Shown: piece by piece, positions 34,366 to 44,394 of the stretch
Position numbering within the stretch: the stretch's first letter is position 1
Layout of the letters: each line of letters opens with the position of its first letter
NCBI GenBank assembly: GCA_036426205.1
Contig: CM071570.1
Coordinates: 2,144,678 to 2,208,677, forward strand
Length of the DNA: 64,000 nt
Reading direction: 5' to 3'
Origin: Ascaphus truei
Taxonomy: Eukaryota; Chordata; Amphibia; Anura; Ascaphidae
The notes under the pieces: generated by a model
Seen by the model: only the letters and a program-made list of their open reading frames with translations
Databases searched by the model: none
Told to the model about the DNA's origin: nothing
Translations under genes and position numbers: made by a program

Positions 34366-34648
34366 AACTAAAGTGGTGTGTTTCTGAAATCAGCCCCCGT
34401 TATTTTGGCGCACAGAGCGGGACTGCACGGGGCGTACAGATCGTCATGGCATGGACTAAAGAATAATGTTTCTGTGTGCCAAAAAGGGGGGGAAATGCAT
34501 CAAAATCGCTGCCACGTTCAGCTTGGAGCAAACCGTAAAACCTCTGCTAACAGTGTAAGCGCAGAATGAAGTTACTATGCAACACCCCAAACATGTGCTG
34601 GCCGCAGCACGGATATTTCATTACATAGGTTAACAAAACGGATTATAT

Positions 34649-34894
34649 CCAGTGTCAAATGACGCGCGGGGTCACGTGACATCATTTGACATTGCATTGC
34701 CATGGCGACGCGGCACCGAGGAAAGGTAGCTGAAGTCCCCGCCCCCCCAAAATAATCTTACACCGCTCACTTTGCGCACCCTTGTTATAGTGCAGACGCT
34801 AGCTTTTGGGTACCAGCTATTCTAGGCGTGCATGCGGTATTCTGTGTGCTATATCAGACGGCGTCACGTGACCCCGCGCATCATTTGACACTGG
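34649..34894. mobile_element. MITE with 32-base terminal inverted repeats
   Basis: The ends CCAGTGTCAAATGACGCGCG plus GGGTCACGTGAC and their complement (34863-34894) differ at one base. Each end contains a CACGTG. Length 246 bases with a CpG-rich interior. A target duplication is not clear. Words such as GTCACGTGA and CATTTGACGCC also occur in the hAT-type MITE at 52442-52771, so the two may be distantly related. Confidence 0.8.
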
Positions 34895-35229
34895 AAATTG
34901 GGGGGGGGGGGAGCATAGGGCCCGGCAGGCAGGGGGGGGGGGCGCAGCACAGAAAGTTCAGCGCCCCTGTACTATAATATAATTATCGCTGGCGGTGCCC
35001 CAGGGATATGGGTATTATCACAACAACAACAATATTCCCTTAGGGAGCACACGGGTATACCAAGAATAATACAGTGTTACTGAATGTGACACATAAAAAC
35101 AGGGGAGAAAGAGTGAAATGGAGGGGCGCCAAACTAGCGCCTCACGGGACAAAATACCTAAATATTAAAGTGCTCCGCTGATAATAGTACAGGGGAGACT
35201 GGTATTAGTAAATCACTTCACTCAAAATG

Positions 35230-35311
<82 letters not shown>

Positions 35312-35424
35312 AGCCAATTTCCTAATAGTAATAACACAACACATCCCGTTATCACTCAGCATATCACAGTTTTGATATCACGCAATAGTAATCAGAGAAC
35401 GTGTCCTGTGATATCCCCGGCCAC
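34895..35424. other. No gene seen; G runs and CA/TA/CA microsatellite
   Basis: G runs at about 34901-34911 and 34933-34942. A compound CA-TA-CA microsatellite spans about 35229-35309. Confidence 0.6.
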
Positions 35425-35608
35425 TTCTGTATACAGACTGACACCTCTGTATACAGACTGACACCTCTGTATACAGACTGACACCTCTGTATACAGACTG
35501 ACACCTCTGTGTACAGACTGACACCTCTGTGTACAGACTGACACCTCTGTGTACAGACTGACACCTCTGTGTACAGACTGACACCTCTGTGTACAGACTG
35601 ACACCTCT
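35425..35608. repeat. 20-base minisatellite
   Basis: Nine to ten copies of TGTATACAGACTGACACCTC; the right half carries the TGTGTACAGA variant, a clean switch between two subtypes. Confidence 0.95.
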
Positions 35609-35708
35609 GTGCCCAGGGACACAGGTGTACCGCACCGCCCAGGGACACAGGTGTACCGCACCGCCCAGGGACACAGGTGTACCGCACTGCCCACGGACAC
35701 AGGTGTAC
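35609..35708. repeat. 26-base minisatellite
   Basis: Nearly four copies of GCCCAGGGACACAGGTGTAC plus CGCACC directly abutting the 20-base array. The long minus frames across 35364-35944 are artefacts of these two arrays. Confidence 0.9.
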
Positions 35709-36493
35709 AAAAATGAAAAAATAAGTTTATTGTCAATCTGACTTGACAAACAAGGAGGGTGTTTACCGCCTTGACGCTTTAAAGCACGGACTCTCACTAA
35801 CGCTAATGCGTGTGGAAGATGACAGGTGTGCTGTAAACACCAGCACCACCGTTGGAAAGCTGCCTGCAGATAGAACTCCCGTACGCCGAGTTTGGAGGGG
35901 GAGCAAGTGGCTGCCCAAAGTCCAACCCCCCATTGACGACACACGCGCTGACGTCACGAGTCACCTGACGCGGAAGCGGATACACGCCGCCGATCGAGTG
36001 AAGGAGAGAGGAAGAGTCACTGAGCACCCCAACCAACAGACAGGTGGATTACTTCTGTTCCAGCGGTCATTCAAAGTACCGAAGTGCCTGTATCTACTTA
36101 TTCTTTTGTGAGTGTTTATAACCGTTTTTAATTATTCCATACATTGACTATACTACTCTATGGGTTTTGCGCTTTTTCCTCTTTTTTGTCTCTGCCTTCT
36201 CTAAGTAAGGGTCATTTAGTCAAAGCCTTTGACCAAAGTATTGTTAAGCTTTTTCCAGGCCCTATCACTCTTTTCAAACGTTCTCTTTACCTCTTTGATG
36301 GAGGAAGAAGTCTCAATAAGACAGGTCATTCCTGGGTGGGTCACAAGAGCTGCTATTTAAAAGATGGTATTGGTGACCTTACGGGTTTCTCTATGTTGGG
36401 CAGAACATCACGCCAGGAAAGTACCCAAGGCCTCCGCTCCCTCTTCTCTTGTATTGCTTCTTTGAAAGGAAATAACTGAACGGGACGCGGCCG
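35709..36493. other. No gene assigned
   Basis: CpG-containing sequence near 35930-36010 (CGCTGACGTCACGAGTCACC) and T-rich sequence near 36165-36195. Open frames on both strands, no motif. Confidence 0.4.
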
Positions 36494-36763
36494 TCACAGA
36501 TAGTCCAAGCAGAGAAGACAAACTCCTTCCATTTCCAAAGAAACCAAACCCGGACAAATGTTCTCGTTCTGCAGGATTCCCATAGATGAAAGAAAGCCAT
36601 TATATTGTTCAGCCATTAAGAAAATGTCTCTTTCTAGGTTTGGTGATGTGTATATATCATACAAACGGTTAATACTCTGACGCCAATCAGCAGATCCTGA
36701 TGGACCCATCATTCTGCCCCCTTGGGTTCCTCCGGGAGTCACAGAAAATGGCACGAGACTCAT
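36494..36763 (-). CDS. Open frame of unknown identity
   Basis: An 89-codon minus frame reads SADWRQSINRLYDIYTSPNL, then ERDIFLMAEQYNGFLSSMGI. The composition is protein-like and not repetitive, but there is no recognised family, no paired splice sites and no second copy in the window. It could be an exon or a decayed retroelement fragment. Confidence 0.2.
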   Translation of the reverse strand: MSLVPFSVTPGGTQGGRMMGPSGSADWRQSINRLYDIYTSPNLERDIFLMAEQYNGFLSSMGILQNENICPGLVSLEMEGVCLLCLDYL

Positions 36764-36935
36764 GGACCGGATTTTGTAATATGGAGGATCATATCTATTA
36801 GGCGCGGCTTCTCCATCAAACGCCTTCAGGCATCAGGGGACACGGCTGGTCCTGCTCCATTCAAGACCTGGGCTTTAAGGTGTTTTCCAGCCACAGAAGG
36901 TTTCATACGTCATAGCACCGTATACATAATGAAGA

Positions 36936-37060
36936 ACGGGCACTTTGTCTTTTCAAACAGAGAAATAAGGGTTTATTTAGCCATCGCACGCCCCAGGTCT
37001 GTGATTCCTGAATAAACCCTTCTTTCTTGGTTTGAAAATCCAAAGTGCCCTTTGTAGAAG
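36936..37060. repeat. Inverted repeat with about 45-base arms
   Basis: CGGGCACTTTGTCTTTTCAA and AGAAATAAGGGTTTATT pair with AATAAACCCTTCTTTCTTGG and TTTGAAAATCCAAAGTGCCC. The arms are 85-90% complementary and separated by about 32 bases. The AATAAA in each arm recalls the 13073-13205 inverted repeat. Confidence 0.75.
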
Positions 37061-37099
37061 AACTGAACCCCCCACTCTAAGACTTTAGGGTGACAATCT

Positions 37100-37330
37100 G
37101 TCAGAAGACTTTTATGACATATTTATTTATTTATTTATTTATAAAATATTTTACCAGGAAGTAATACATTGAGAGTTACCTCTCGTTTTCAAGTATGTCC
37201 TGGGCACAGAGTAAAACAAAATAATACATGGTTACAAATACAGTTACATAAATGAACAAGGTATACATTATATACAAGACATTGCATGCACAGTTAAAGA
37301 AAATATATATTATGAGCGTATGAAACAGTT
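37100..37330 (-). mobile_element. LINE-type 3' end, reversed
   Basis: Starts with TTTATTTATTTATTTATA, then ATATTTTACCAGGAAGTAAT and TCGTTTTCAAGTATGTCCTG. On the minus strand this is a retroposon ending in an ATAA repeat tail. I recognise the string as a frequent amphibian interspersed repeat; the family name is not certain. Confidence 0.55.
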
Positions 37331-38334
37331 ACAGACCAGATTAAAGTGTATGCACAACAAGAGTGCGTATTATTACTAAACACCTGGGTCTGAATACAAA
37401 ATGCACTGCACTTTATTCGCAAACATCTATTTTTTACTAAACCCAGCAAAGCGGCATGCGTGCGTCATTTCACACGGTCTCACCGTTTGGGCGCGTACTC
37501 CGCATTCCGGCAACTACAATGTTACTCGCCGAGCTGAATAAAACTGAGACAACCTAAAAGAAACAAATGTTTATTCTCTTTCCAGGGGCGTATACGTCTA
37601 ATGGGAAAGCATAAGAGAAATGCAACTAGCAAAATGAGACGGTTTATAATTAGATAAGCGGACTGTCCATACAGCCGTTTCAGGTTAACTAGCAAAAATG
37701 AAATACTGTACCTCTCTTATGGTGCTACAGGCCTTTCTTACCCACAATGCCATTCTGTACTGAGCAAGGGTCTGAGATCTAGAAAAATATAACCCCCCAC
37801 ATCTTTCTTCATTTTCCTGGTAATCTGGACATTGGGGACAGCGTCTGACAAGTTCGGAGCACCGGTATTTAGACATTTTCAGGGTTTTCTGAATCGTCAG
37901 AAGTGCTACCTTTTTTCTTTATAGCACTGTTTAGTACATACGGCCGTCAGCATTTGGAACTCCTATTTGTATAGAGATCTGAAGATTCCATCAGTGATTT
38001 TAAGATCAGAGTTGTGGGGTTTGCGACCCTTCAGTGTGCATCTCGGGGGAGGGGGGGGGATGCTTTTGCAGTTCTCTTCTGAAAGAAAAAAGTACATAAT
38101 TAGCATGAGTTTTAAAAATATATATATTTAAAGGTGAACTCTGCTAGCTGCCCAAAGACATCACTTTGTAAAGAATTTATACATCAAATGTAATGGTTGT
38201 TCTTTAAACCAATGTTCCCGTGATTACAGTGAAGCGATGGCATCTCTTGTTCTGTGGTGGGGGGGGGGGGGGGGGGGGGAAAGAAGCACAATTTGTTTTC
38301 CTTTGATTGGAGGAGGGTTTGTCGGTAAAGTGTT
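37331..38334. other. No gene seen; G run
   Basis: Unassigned, with a G run of about 22 bases at 38257-38279. Confidence 0.45.
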
Positions 38335-38475
38335 TCGAGAGCCAGTAAAGATAGGGGAGGTGTGTAGAAAGGGGTTTTCCTGTGCAAACTCCTGTTGAAT
38401 TGATAGTGATATCAGAGAAAATGAGACCCCTCCTCAGTCTCTGCTCACCGTGTTTATTAACAAGTCTTTCAAAAA
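38335..38475. repeat. Dispersed repeat, copy 2 of 2
   Basis: Matches 15455-15615: CCTGTGCAAACTCCTGTTGA, ATCAGAGAAA, GAGACCCCTCCTCAGTCTC and CCGTGTTTATTAA in the same order. Confidence 0.6.
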
Positions 38476-38771
38476 TGGATTGAAAAACGCATCCATGGGA
38501 GGGATTACCTCTCATTGAATGTACATCAAGCTGGATCATTGTTTATAAAGTTGATGGCTGATCGGGGCATTCCCACAATATTCTCTACATTTCTATCACA
38601 CTTCTGTACATCACATGCCTGCCAGATTTGTTGGTTGGCACCATTATATTTTGCAACCCATCGATAGTATTTTTACATCATACAATTCAAAAGTAGTCTG
38701 AAACTCAATCGCAATAGAGACATTGGCGGCAGGGAGAGGTCACTGGGTTCACCTAACCTCCCAAACATTGT

Positions 38772-39035
38772 CCATGGCTGGACACGGGCCAAGCGCCTAT
38801 GGCTGGACACGGGCCAAGCGCCTATGGCTGGACACGGGCCAAGCGCCCATGGCTGGACACGGGCCAAGCGCCCATGGCTGGACACGGGCCAAGCGCCCAT
38901 GGCTGGACACGGGCCAAGCGCCCATGGCTGGACACGGGCCAAGCGCCCATGGCTGGACACGGGCCAAGCGCCCATGGCTGGACACGGGCCAAGCGCCCAT
39001 GGCTGGACACGGGCCAAGCGCCCATGGCTGGACAC
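38772..39035. repeat. 25-base minisatellite
   Basis: Ten to eleven very uniform copies of ATGGCTGGACACGGGCCAAG plus CGCCC. The first copies have CCTATGG instead of CCCATGG. The array ends where an LTR copy begins. Confidence 0.95.
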
Positions 39036-39038
39036 TGG

Positions 39039-39345
39039 TGTCACGGTAGCTTATGACAAGATTTAATGAACACCAAATATCTGGGTTGAACTGAACGAGG
39101 CTTAGATATAATAAAATATAATTTATTCCTTAAAAAGGTGAACACAGCAATATAGTACAATTAAGGTAACACTTACTTAGGGTTGGGGATGGAGAAGGAT
39201 CAGCTAGCAATTCTCCAGCAATCCGGTGACATTCAAGATGGTATCAGAAGAAGAACTAAAAACTGTAGGGTTGACACAGTTTATATACCTGTGTAACCCT
39301 ATTCTTAACATTGAATACAGACTATTGGTGAACAATTATCTGTAT
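39039..39345 (-). mobile_element. Truncated second copy of the LTR-like element
   Basis: Begins TGTCACGGTAGC immediately after the 25-base array, and matches 24226-24640 through GGGTTGAACTGAACGAGGC, AATATAATTTATTCCTT, GGTGAACACAGC, TCAAGATGGTATC and GTAACCCTATTCTTAACATT. The match stops at about 39345, where SINE-head repeats start. The U3 part is absent. Confidence 0.75.
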
Positions 39346-39354
39346 CCAATCCCT

Positions 39355-39600
39355 ACTGCTTCACACTCGGTGCCAGTCAGTGTCTTTACTCACAGAGCCG
39401 CTCCTTCTCCTAGGTTCCCCTGCTTCACACTCGGTGCCAGTCAGTGTCTTTACTCACTGAGCCGCTCCTTCTCCCAGGTTCCCCTGCTTCACACTCAGTG
39501 CCAGTCAGTGTCTTTACTCACTGAGCCGCTCCTGCTCCCAGGTTCCCCTGCTTCACACTACAGTGCCCAAGTAGTAGTCGCTTGCTTAAGTGAGCCGCGT
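39355..39600 (-). repeat. SINE-head array (64-base period)
   Basis: About three to four copies of the 1-345 unit (GAGCCGCTCCTTCTCCCAGG; TGCCAGTCAGTGTCTTTACT), becoming corrupted after 39540. Confidence 0.85.
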
Positions 39601-39869
39601 CCCCTTTCTCCCAAAGAGCTACCGTCCTGCATCACACTCACATGAAGTTGCCCCACGACAAGTTTGATGCTTTACTACACTGACTGTGCCGACCCCTGTT
39701 CACTTATCGTCCCAGGTTCTCACATTCTTCTAACACTCAATGCCAGCAGTGTAGTCTTAGCTCACCACTGAAGCCGCCCTATCTCCTTCTTCCCCAAGGT
39801 CAGTCCCTGCATCACATCTCAGGTTCCAGCCTTCCAGAAGCCCCACAACCTGCATAATGCCGGTCATGC
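39601..39869. other. Corrupted continuation of SINE heads
   Basis: Recognisable scraps (GAGCCG, CTTTACT, CCAGGTTCTCAC) without regular spacing; no gene. Confidence 0.4.
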
Positions 39870-41045
39870 CCACCGTTGATAGTAGGACCTCTGCACATAC
39901 CTCTGAGTCAGTTGACGTGCATTTCATACTGCGCCGCAGTGAGTGGCGCCTGCATACTGGTCGTGACACGTAGTGATTGGCCATAATGGTAATGCCATGA
40001 ACGTGGCACCTTTGCACAATACTGGTCAGACTTGATGTGGCCTGCATAACTACTGCGTCATAAGCCGTGATAGTATGGCTCGAATACTAGCGTCCATGCC
40101 GCCTGACGTGGCCCTGCGATAATAGGTGTCATGCCGTGACGCTGGGCTGGCATACAGGGCATGCCTTGATGTGTCGCGCTGATACTGGTGCATGCATATG
40201 ACGTAGGCTGCCATCACACCTGGTAATGCCATGACCGTAGGCTGCCATACCGGCGTTCATTTATGCCGCCTGACGTAGCAGCTGCATAATCGCGTCAGTG
40301 CCCGTTGACGTGGCCATGCATAACTGGTATGCCTGACTAGCCTGCCGCTGCCATCACTGGGTCATGCATCAGCACTGTGCCGCCCTGCATACGGCCGGAG
40401 ATGCACCAGTCGGATCGTGCAGCTGGAAATGAGTAATGCCGTGACGTGGCTGGCATAACTGGTCATGCGTCCTCGCTGATACGTTGCCTATGAGCCATAC
40501 TGGTCATGCATGACGTGGCTGGCGCATAACTGTTGGGTGAACGCCGTCAGTGGCTGCATACTGGTCATGCCTTGTGATGTGGCTGCCATACTGGTCATGA
40601 CCGTTCGACGTAGCACTTGCATATGGTTGACGTGCCTGGTGCTAGTTAGCCGTGACGTGGCTGCATAATGGTCATGCCCTATTGCGACATCCTTAGCTAC
40701 GTGGCTTGGCCTACTCGGTCATGCTCTGATGCTGATACGGCAGCGTGAACGTGGCTGCATACTGTCTCGTATGGGCGGTCCTGGTGACGATAGAGCTGAT
40801 CATACCTGGTTATGCCGTGACGTGGGTCTGCAACGGTAATTGCCTGAGGTGAGCTGCATACTAGCAGGTACATGCATAGACGTAGGGCGAGACTGTGTCA
40901 GATGACCTGCGACTGACGTAGGCAGTGCGTGCAGCTTGCATCGCTATACTGTGTCATGACCGTGACGTGGCCTTGCATACTGTCGTAATGCCATGATGGG
41001 CTGCCTGAATATGTTCATGCCTGGTGTTAGCTGCAGGATTCATGA
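39870..41045. repeat. Highly degenerate 26-28-base minisatellite
   Basis: The underlying unit is close to GTGACGTGGCTGCATACTGG plus TCATGCC; intact words recur throughout but almost every copy has indels. It is the noisiest array of the window, which suggests uncorrected sequencing error on top of real divergence. No gene. Confidence 0.8.
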
Positions 41046-41399
41046 ACGCTTTGACCAAAGCGCGTTAACTAAATGCCGACCTTTTTCATATGAATTATGT
41101 AGGCATTTCACTGTCTGTTATTTTTGTCACATTGATTAGCTCTCGTGGCCTTTCGTCTTTGTTACCCCTGGGGTACCAGATGTTTGAAATGAGACCTGTT
41201 AGCCTTTGGGGAAGTGGGGGAGCGTATCAGTAGCAGAATATGCCATCCCAAAGAGAACCCTTTTACCGGAGCAGTGTCAGGAGGTGGGTGGTATGTTCAC
41301 TGGGTCACTGATATAGAAATAATGTCCGTATTGTGCATGTTACTGTCCATATTGCTTTCGTCCCTTGTGGGGAAACACCTGTTGCTACTGTCAGCAACC
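41046..41399. other. No gene seen
   Basis: Ordinary sequence between two repeats; no motif found. Confidence 0.45.
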
Positions 41400-41660
41400 A
41401 CAATAACTCGGGGCTGGCGAAACTCCCGCTCTCAAGGCAAAAAAAACCAGGTCAAGTTTTCAGTGATATCCCTCCCTCAGCACAGGTGGCTCAGTCGAAG
41501 GGGTGATTGAGCCAGCGTGCTGCGCAAGCATGCGCTGACTGAGCACCTAAGCGCGACCTGCTGACTGAGCACCTGTATTGGCGACTGGCCTGATGAGCAT
41601 TTTAATCAGAACCTGACCTGTTGGTGATGTCTTGATGCGCTGGAGTGTGCCCAACCCCTG
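41400..41660. mobile_element. hAT-type foldback element, scrambled copy
   Basis: Contains CTCAGCACAGGTGGCTCAGT on the left and AACCTGACCTGTTGGTG on the right. Between them ACTGAGCACCT repeats and GC-rich insertions are unlike other copies. Confidence 0.6.
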
Positions 41661-41788
41661 CTATAAACTGGAGCTGTTCAGCAGTAGCCCATTGTCAGTT
41701 GCATTCCATGTTTCCAGACTAACCTCCTGTCTTCTCGCACTGTTAATGTGTTTCTAGCCCCAAATTGGCTGGCAATGTATTAGTACGG

Positions 41789-41950
41789 GGTGGGCAACCG
41801 ACAGTCCTCAAGGCGCAGCAACACGGTCAGGTTTAATGATATCCCAGTGGCATCAGCACTGACTGGAGTTAACCTGTGTCTGAAGCAGGGATATCCTTAA
41901 ATGCCTATATGTGGGCGGCCCTTGAAGGAATGGCGTTGAAGCCGCCCCGG
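41789..41950. mobile_element. hAT-type foldback element, degraded copy
   Basis: Starts GGGGTGGGCAACCGACAGTC and CTCAAGG, ends CCTTGAAGGAATGGC. The interior TGAAGCAGGGATATCCTTAA matches the family. Confidence 0.7.
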
Positions 41951-43929
41951 TATTATATTGCAATATAATGTCATTCATATTGGCCATCTTTTCGTTGCCC
42001 CCCTGGTGAGTCCCCCATGAGGCGGACGCGTCTTAGTTAGCGAGGAAGCATGCCGACAGTAGTATTGGCGCGGATAGTGCAGGGCGCATCAGAAACGCAT
42101 CGTGCAAATACGCAGTGAAAATGTACAACTGCATGGCGCAGCATCTCCGAAACCTCAGGGGGGGGGGGGAGGAGAAGCTGGCCACGGGGGGGGGGGGGGG
42201 GGGAAACAGATATTATGGCCAGGCCGACTTCTTAAGCGCTCTAAACATTCCGCTTGTGTTGTTGTTCCCGTTTTTGGGCAACTGGTTGGAAACAACCGCG
42301 TTTCTATTCAGGGATTTGACTAATGGTCAATATTAGCCAGCAAAGGACAAAGCAAAAAGCCACAAGTTGACCAGCAGCTATGCAGACACGGGGCGTGAAA
42401 AAGAAGATTGGAAAAGAATTGTATAGTCCGCCCAAAGCATTTTTTTTTCACCTCACACTTGCATTTTCCATTTTTTCAGCATCCTTTTATTACCCTATTC
42501 GACCCTGTCCTTCCTTCCTTGCTAGGGTAGGAATATGGCCCACCAGATGCTAGAGGAAACATTTGCTGACCTATGGTTTCCTGAACCTCCGAAATGTAGA
42601 ACATTACTCTTAAAGGGGCAGTCCTCGGAGTCCTCACTGCAATTCGTTACCTTTAGGGGTTTTAAATCAAGTGTAGCAGTTTGTACGCTATTTCTACCTT
42701 GGGACAAAGAGCAGGTTTTCCTGTTGTGATGATTGGATCGGCTGAATTCAGACATGTCAGCAACGGCTAATTATCTGTGTGGTTGCGACAAAAGAGATTT
42801 GATCAGAAGATGACCCTCTATATGTAGCACTCTAAACCTATATAGTACTTTTAATTATGGACATACATGGTTGTCCAGCAAATATGCTGTCGGAATCACC
42901 GTAGAAGATCAAAAGACAAGCAGTTTATTACGTCTTAATTAGACTTTAAAAAAGACAGATTCAGTCAGTGACACAGTAATTAAAAATCCCAATTTAATTG
43001 TGGCTATAGTGGATTTGATACCAAATAAGGTTTGGAAATCAAACTATAAAATCTAATCAATATCCAGTATCCAGACCTACTGTGAGTTGTATAGGATGGA
43101 AACTGCTGTATGGGCTTATGTTTGTTACGAGAAACAAAATGCTCCTATATATGAGTAGCTTCACAGTCAAAAACTCGTATGGTATCTAGGATCCCTTTTA
43201 ACAAGGAGAGTAGCTAGCCTTTAATTGGCTTTGTGTTTGTAAAAAGAGAGATCCCACACATGCTGCTTTGTATATATATTTGGAACATAGTATTCAAATT
43301 AAAATGATACCAAAGTCTCGCTCATTAGTCATGACCTTTGTAGCAGTGAACTGTGATGATATTACAATAAAGCCCAAAAAGCACCTTGTTGCTGGCTATA
43401 TATAATCGCCACTAGCAGTATCTATTTCAGCTACTAATGCAAAGACACCGCCGGAATATAGCTACAATATGAAATCTCATATTCGAAAAACAACATAGAT
43501 GTTAATTGTGTAGCAATACACAGATAGTAACATAAATCAACAAGATAGTACAATGATATACCAGGGTCTGCAGCAGACAGCCTAGATGCCGTAGATAATT
43601 AATCACAAGACGTCAGGTGAGCAGCGTCAGTGTCTTGGACTGCCGCCCGACGGTGAAGGTCGAGACAGGAGAGCGTCTCCGTGTTCTTGTGCCGCCTGCG
43701 GTGAACAGAGAAAGCTATGTACTTTGGCGCCGGTGAGAGAGAGCGATTTCTTGATGAGCACGGTAAGAAGGAGTCATGTGTCTGTGCCGCCGCTTGACGT
43801 GTATACAGGAGACGCCCGCTCAGAGTGTCTTTGTGGCCGCCGCGGTGGTACACGGGAGTACTTGTCTTACCTGCGCGCGGGAGCTAGAGCGAGAGTGCAG
43901 TGACTTGTCGCGGCTGACATTATGGGACC
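41951..43929. other. No gene assigned; G runs
   Basis: G runs at about 42160-42170 and 42187-42203. A TTAAAGGGGCAGTCCT word near 42610 resembles a TTAA-type transposon end, but no partner end was found. 42750-43600 is AT-rich and unassigned; 43600-43900 is GC-richer with CGCCGGTGAGAGAGAG-type words. Confidence 0.4.
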
Positions 43930-44165
43930 GAGTCAGGCCACCTCATTTTGGCGCGCGTCAGATGTGCCTCTCCCTCTGCGCGCTCAGATTTGTGTCTCAC
44001 TCACTACCTGACGCGCTCACATTGGTTCCCTCCTTTGCCCGCTGTGTCCCCTCTCCTCTGGCTCACATTGTGTTCTCCCTCCTATCTCTGCGCGCTCAGC
44101 TATAGCCCCTTGCCCGCTCACTTGTTCTCCCCTCCCACTGCGCGCTCGCAGGTCCAGGCTCATTG
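43930..44165. repeat. Degenerate minisatellite of about 30 bases
   Basis: Recurring CTCTGCGCGCTCA, CTCACATTGTGTTCTCCCTC and TGCCCGCTCA words with irregular spacing. Confidence 0.55.
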
Positions 44166-44394
44166 TGTTCTCCCTGATACTCGTATTGCTATATAGCCTC
44201 ACACTCTGGTGCGTTGATATGAAGTAATGAGTTACTGAGTATTATTTTGTTTGGATGAGTATAGGATGATACAAGTGGTCCTGGTCCGTGTGTGTTTAAA
44301 TGCCTGGTAGTGACAGCCAGTGTATGTATAAATGAGAGAGATCGATTGTGTTAGATAATGATCAGTGTTTATATTACATACAAGGCGTAGGTAC

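Noticed and set aside
35378..35944. 188-codon minus frame with Cys/Val/Ser repeats
   Set aside because: Created by abutting 20- and 26-base arrays; only the last part is non-repetitive and it has no motif.
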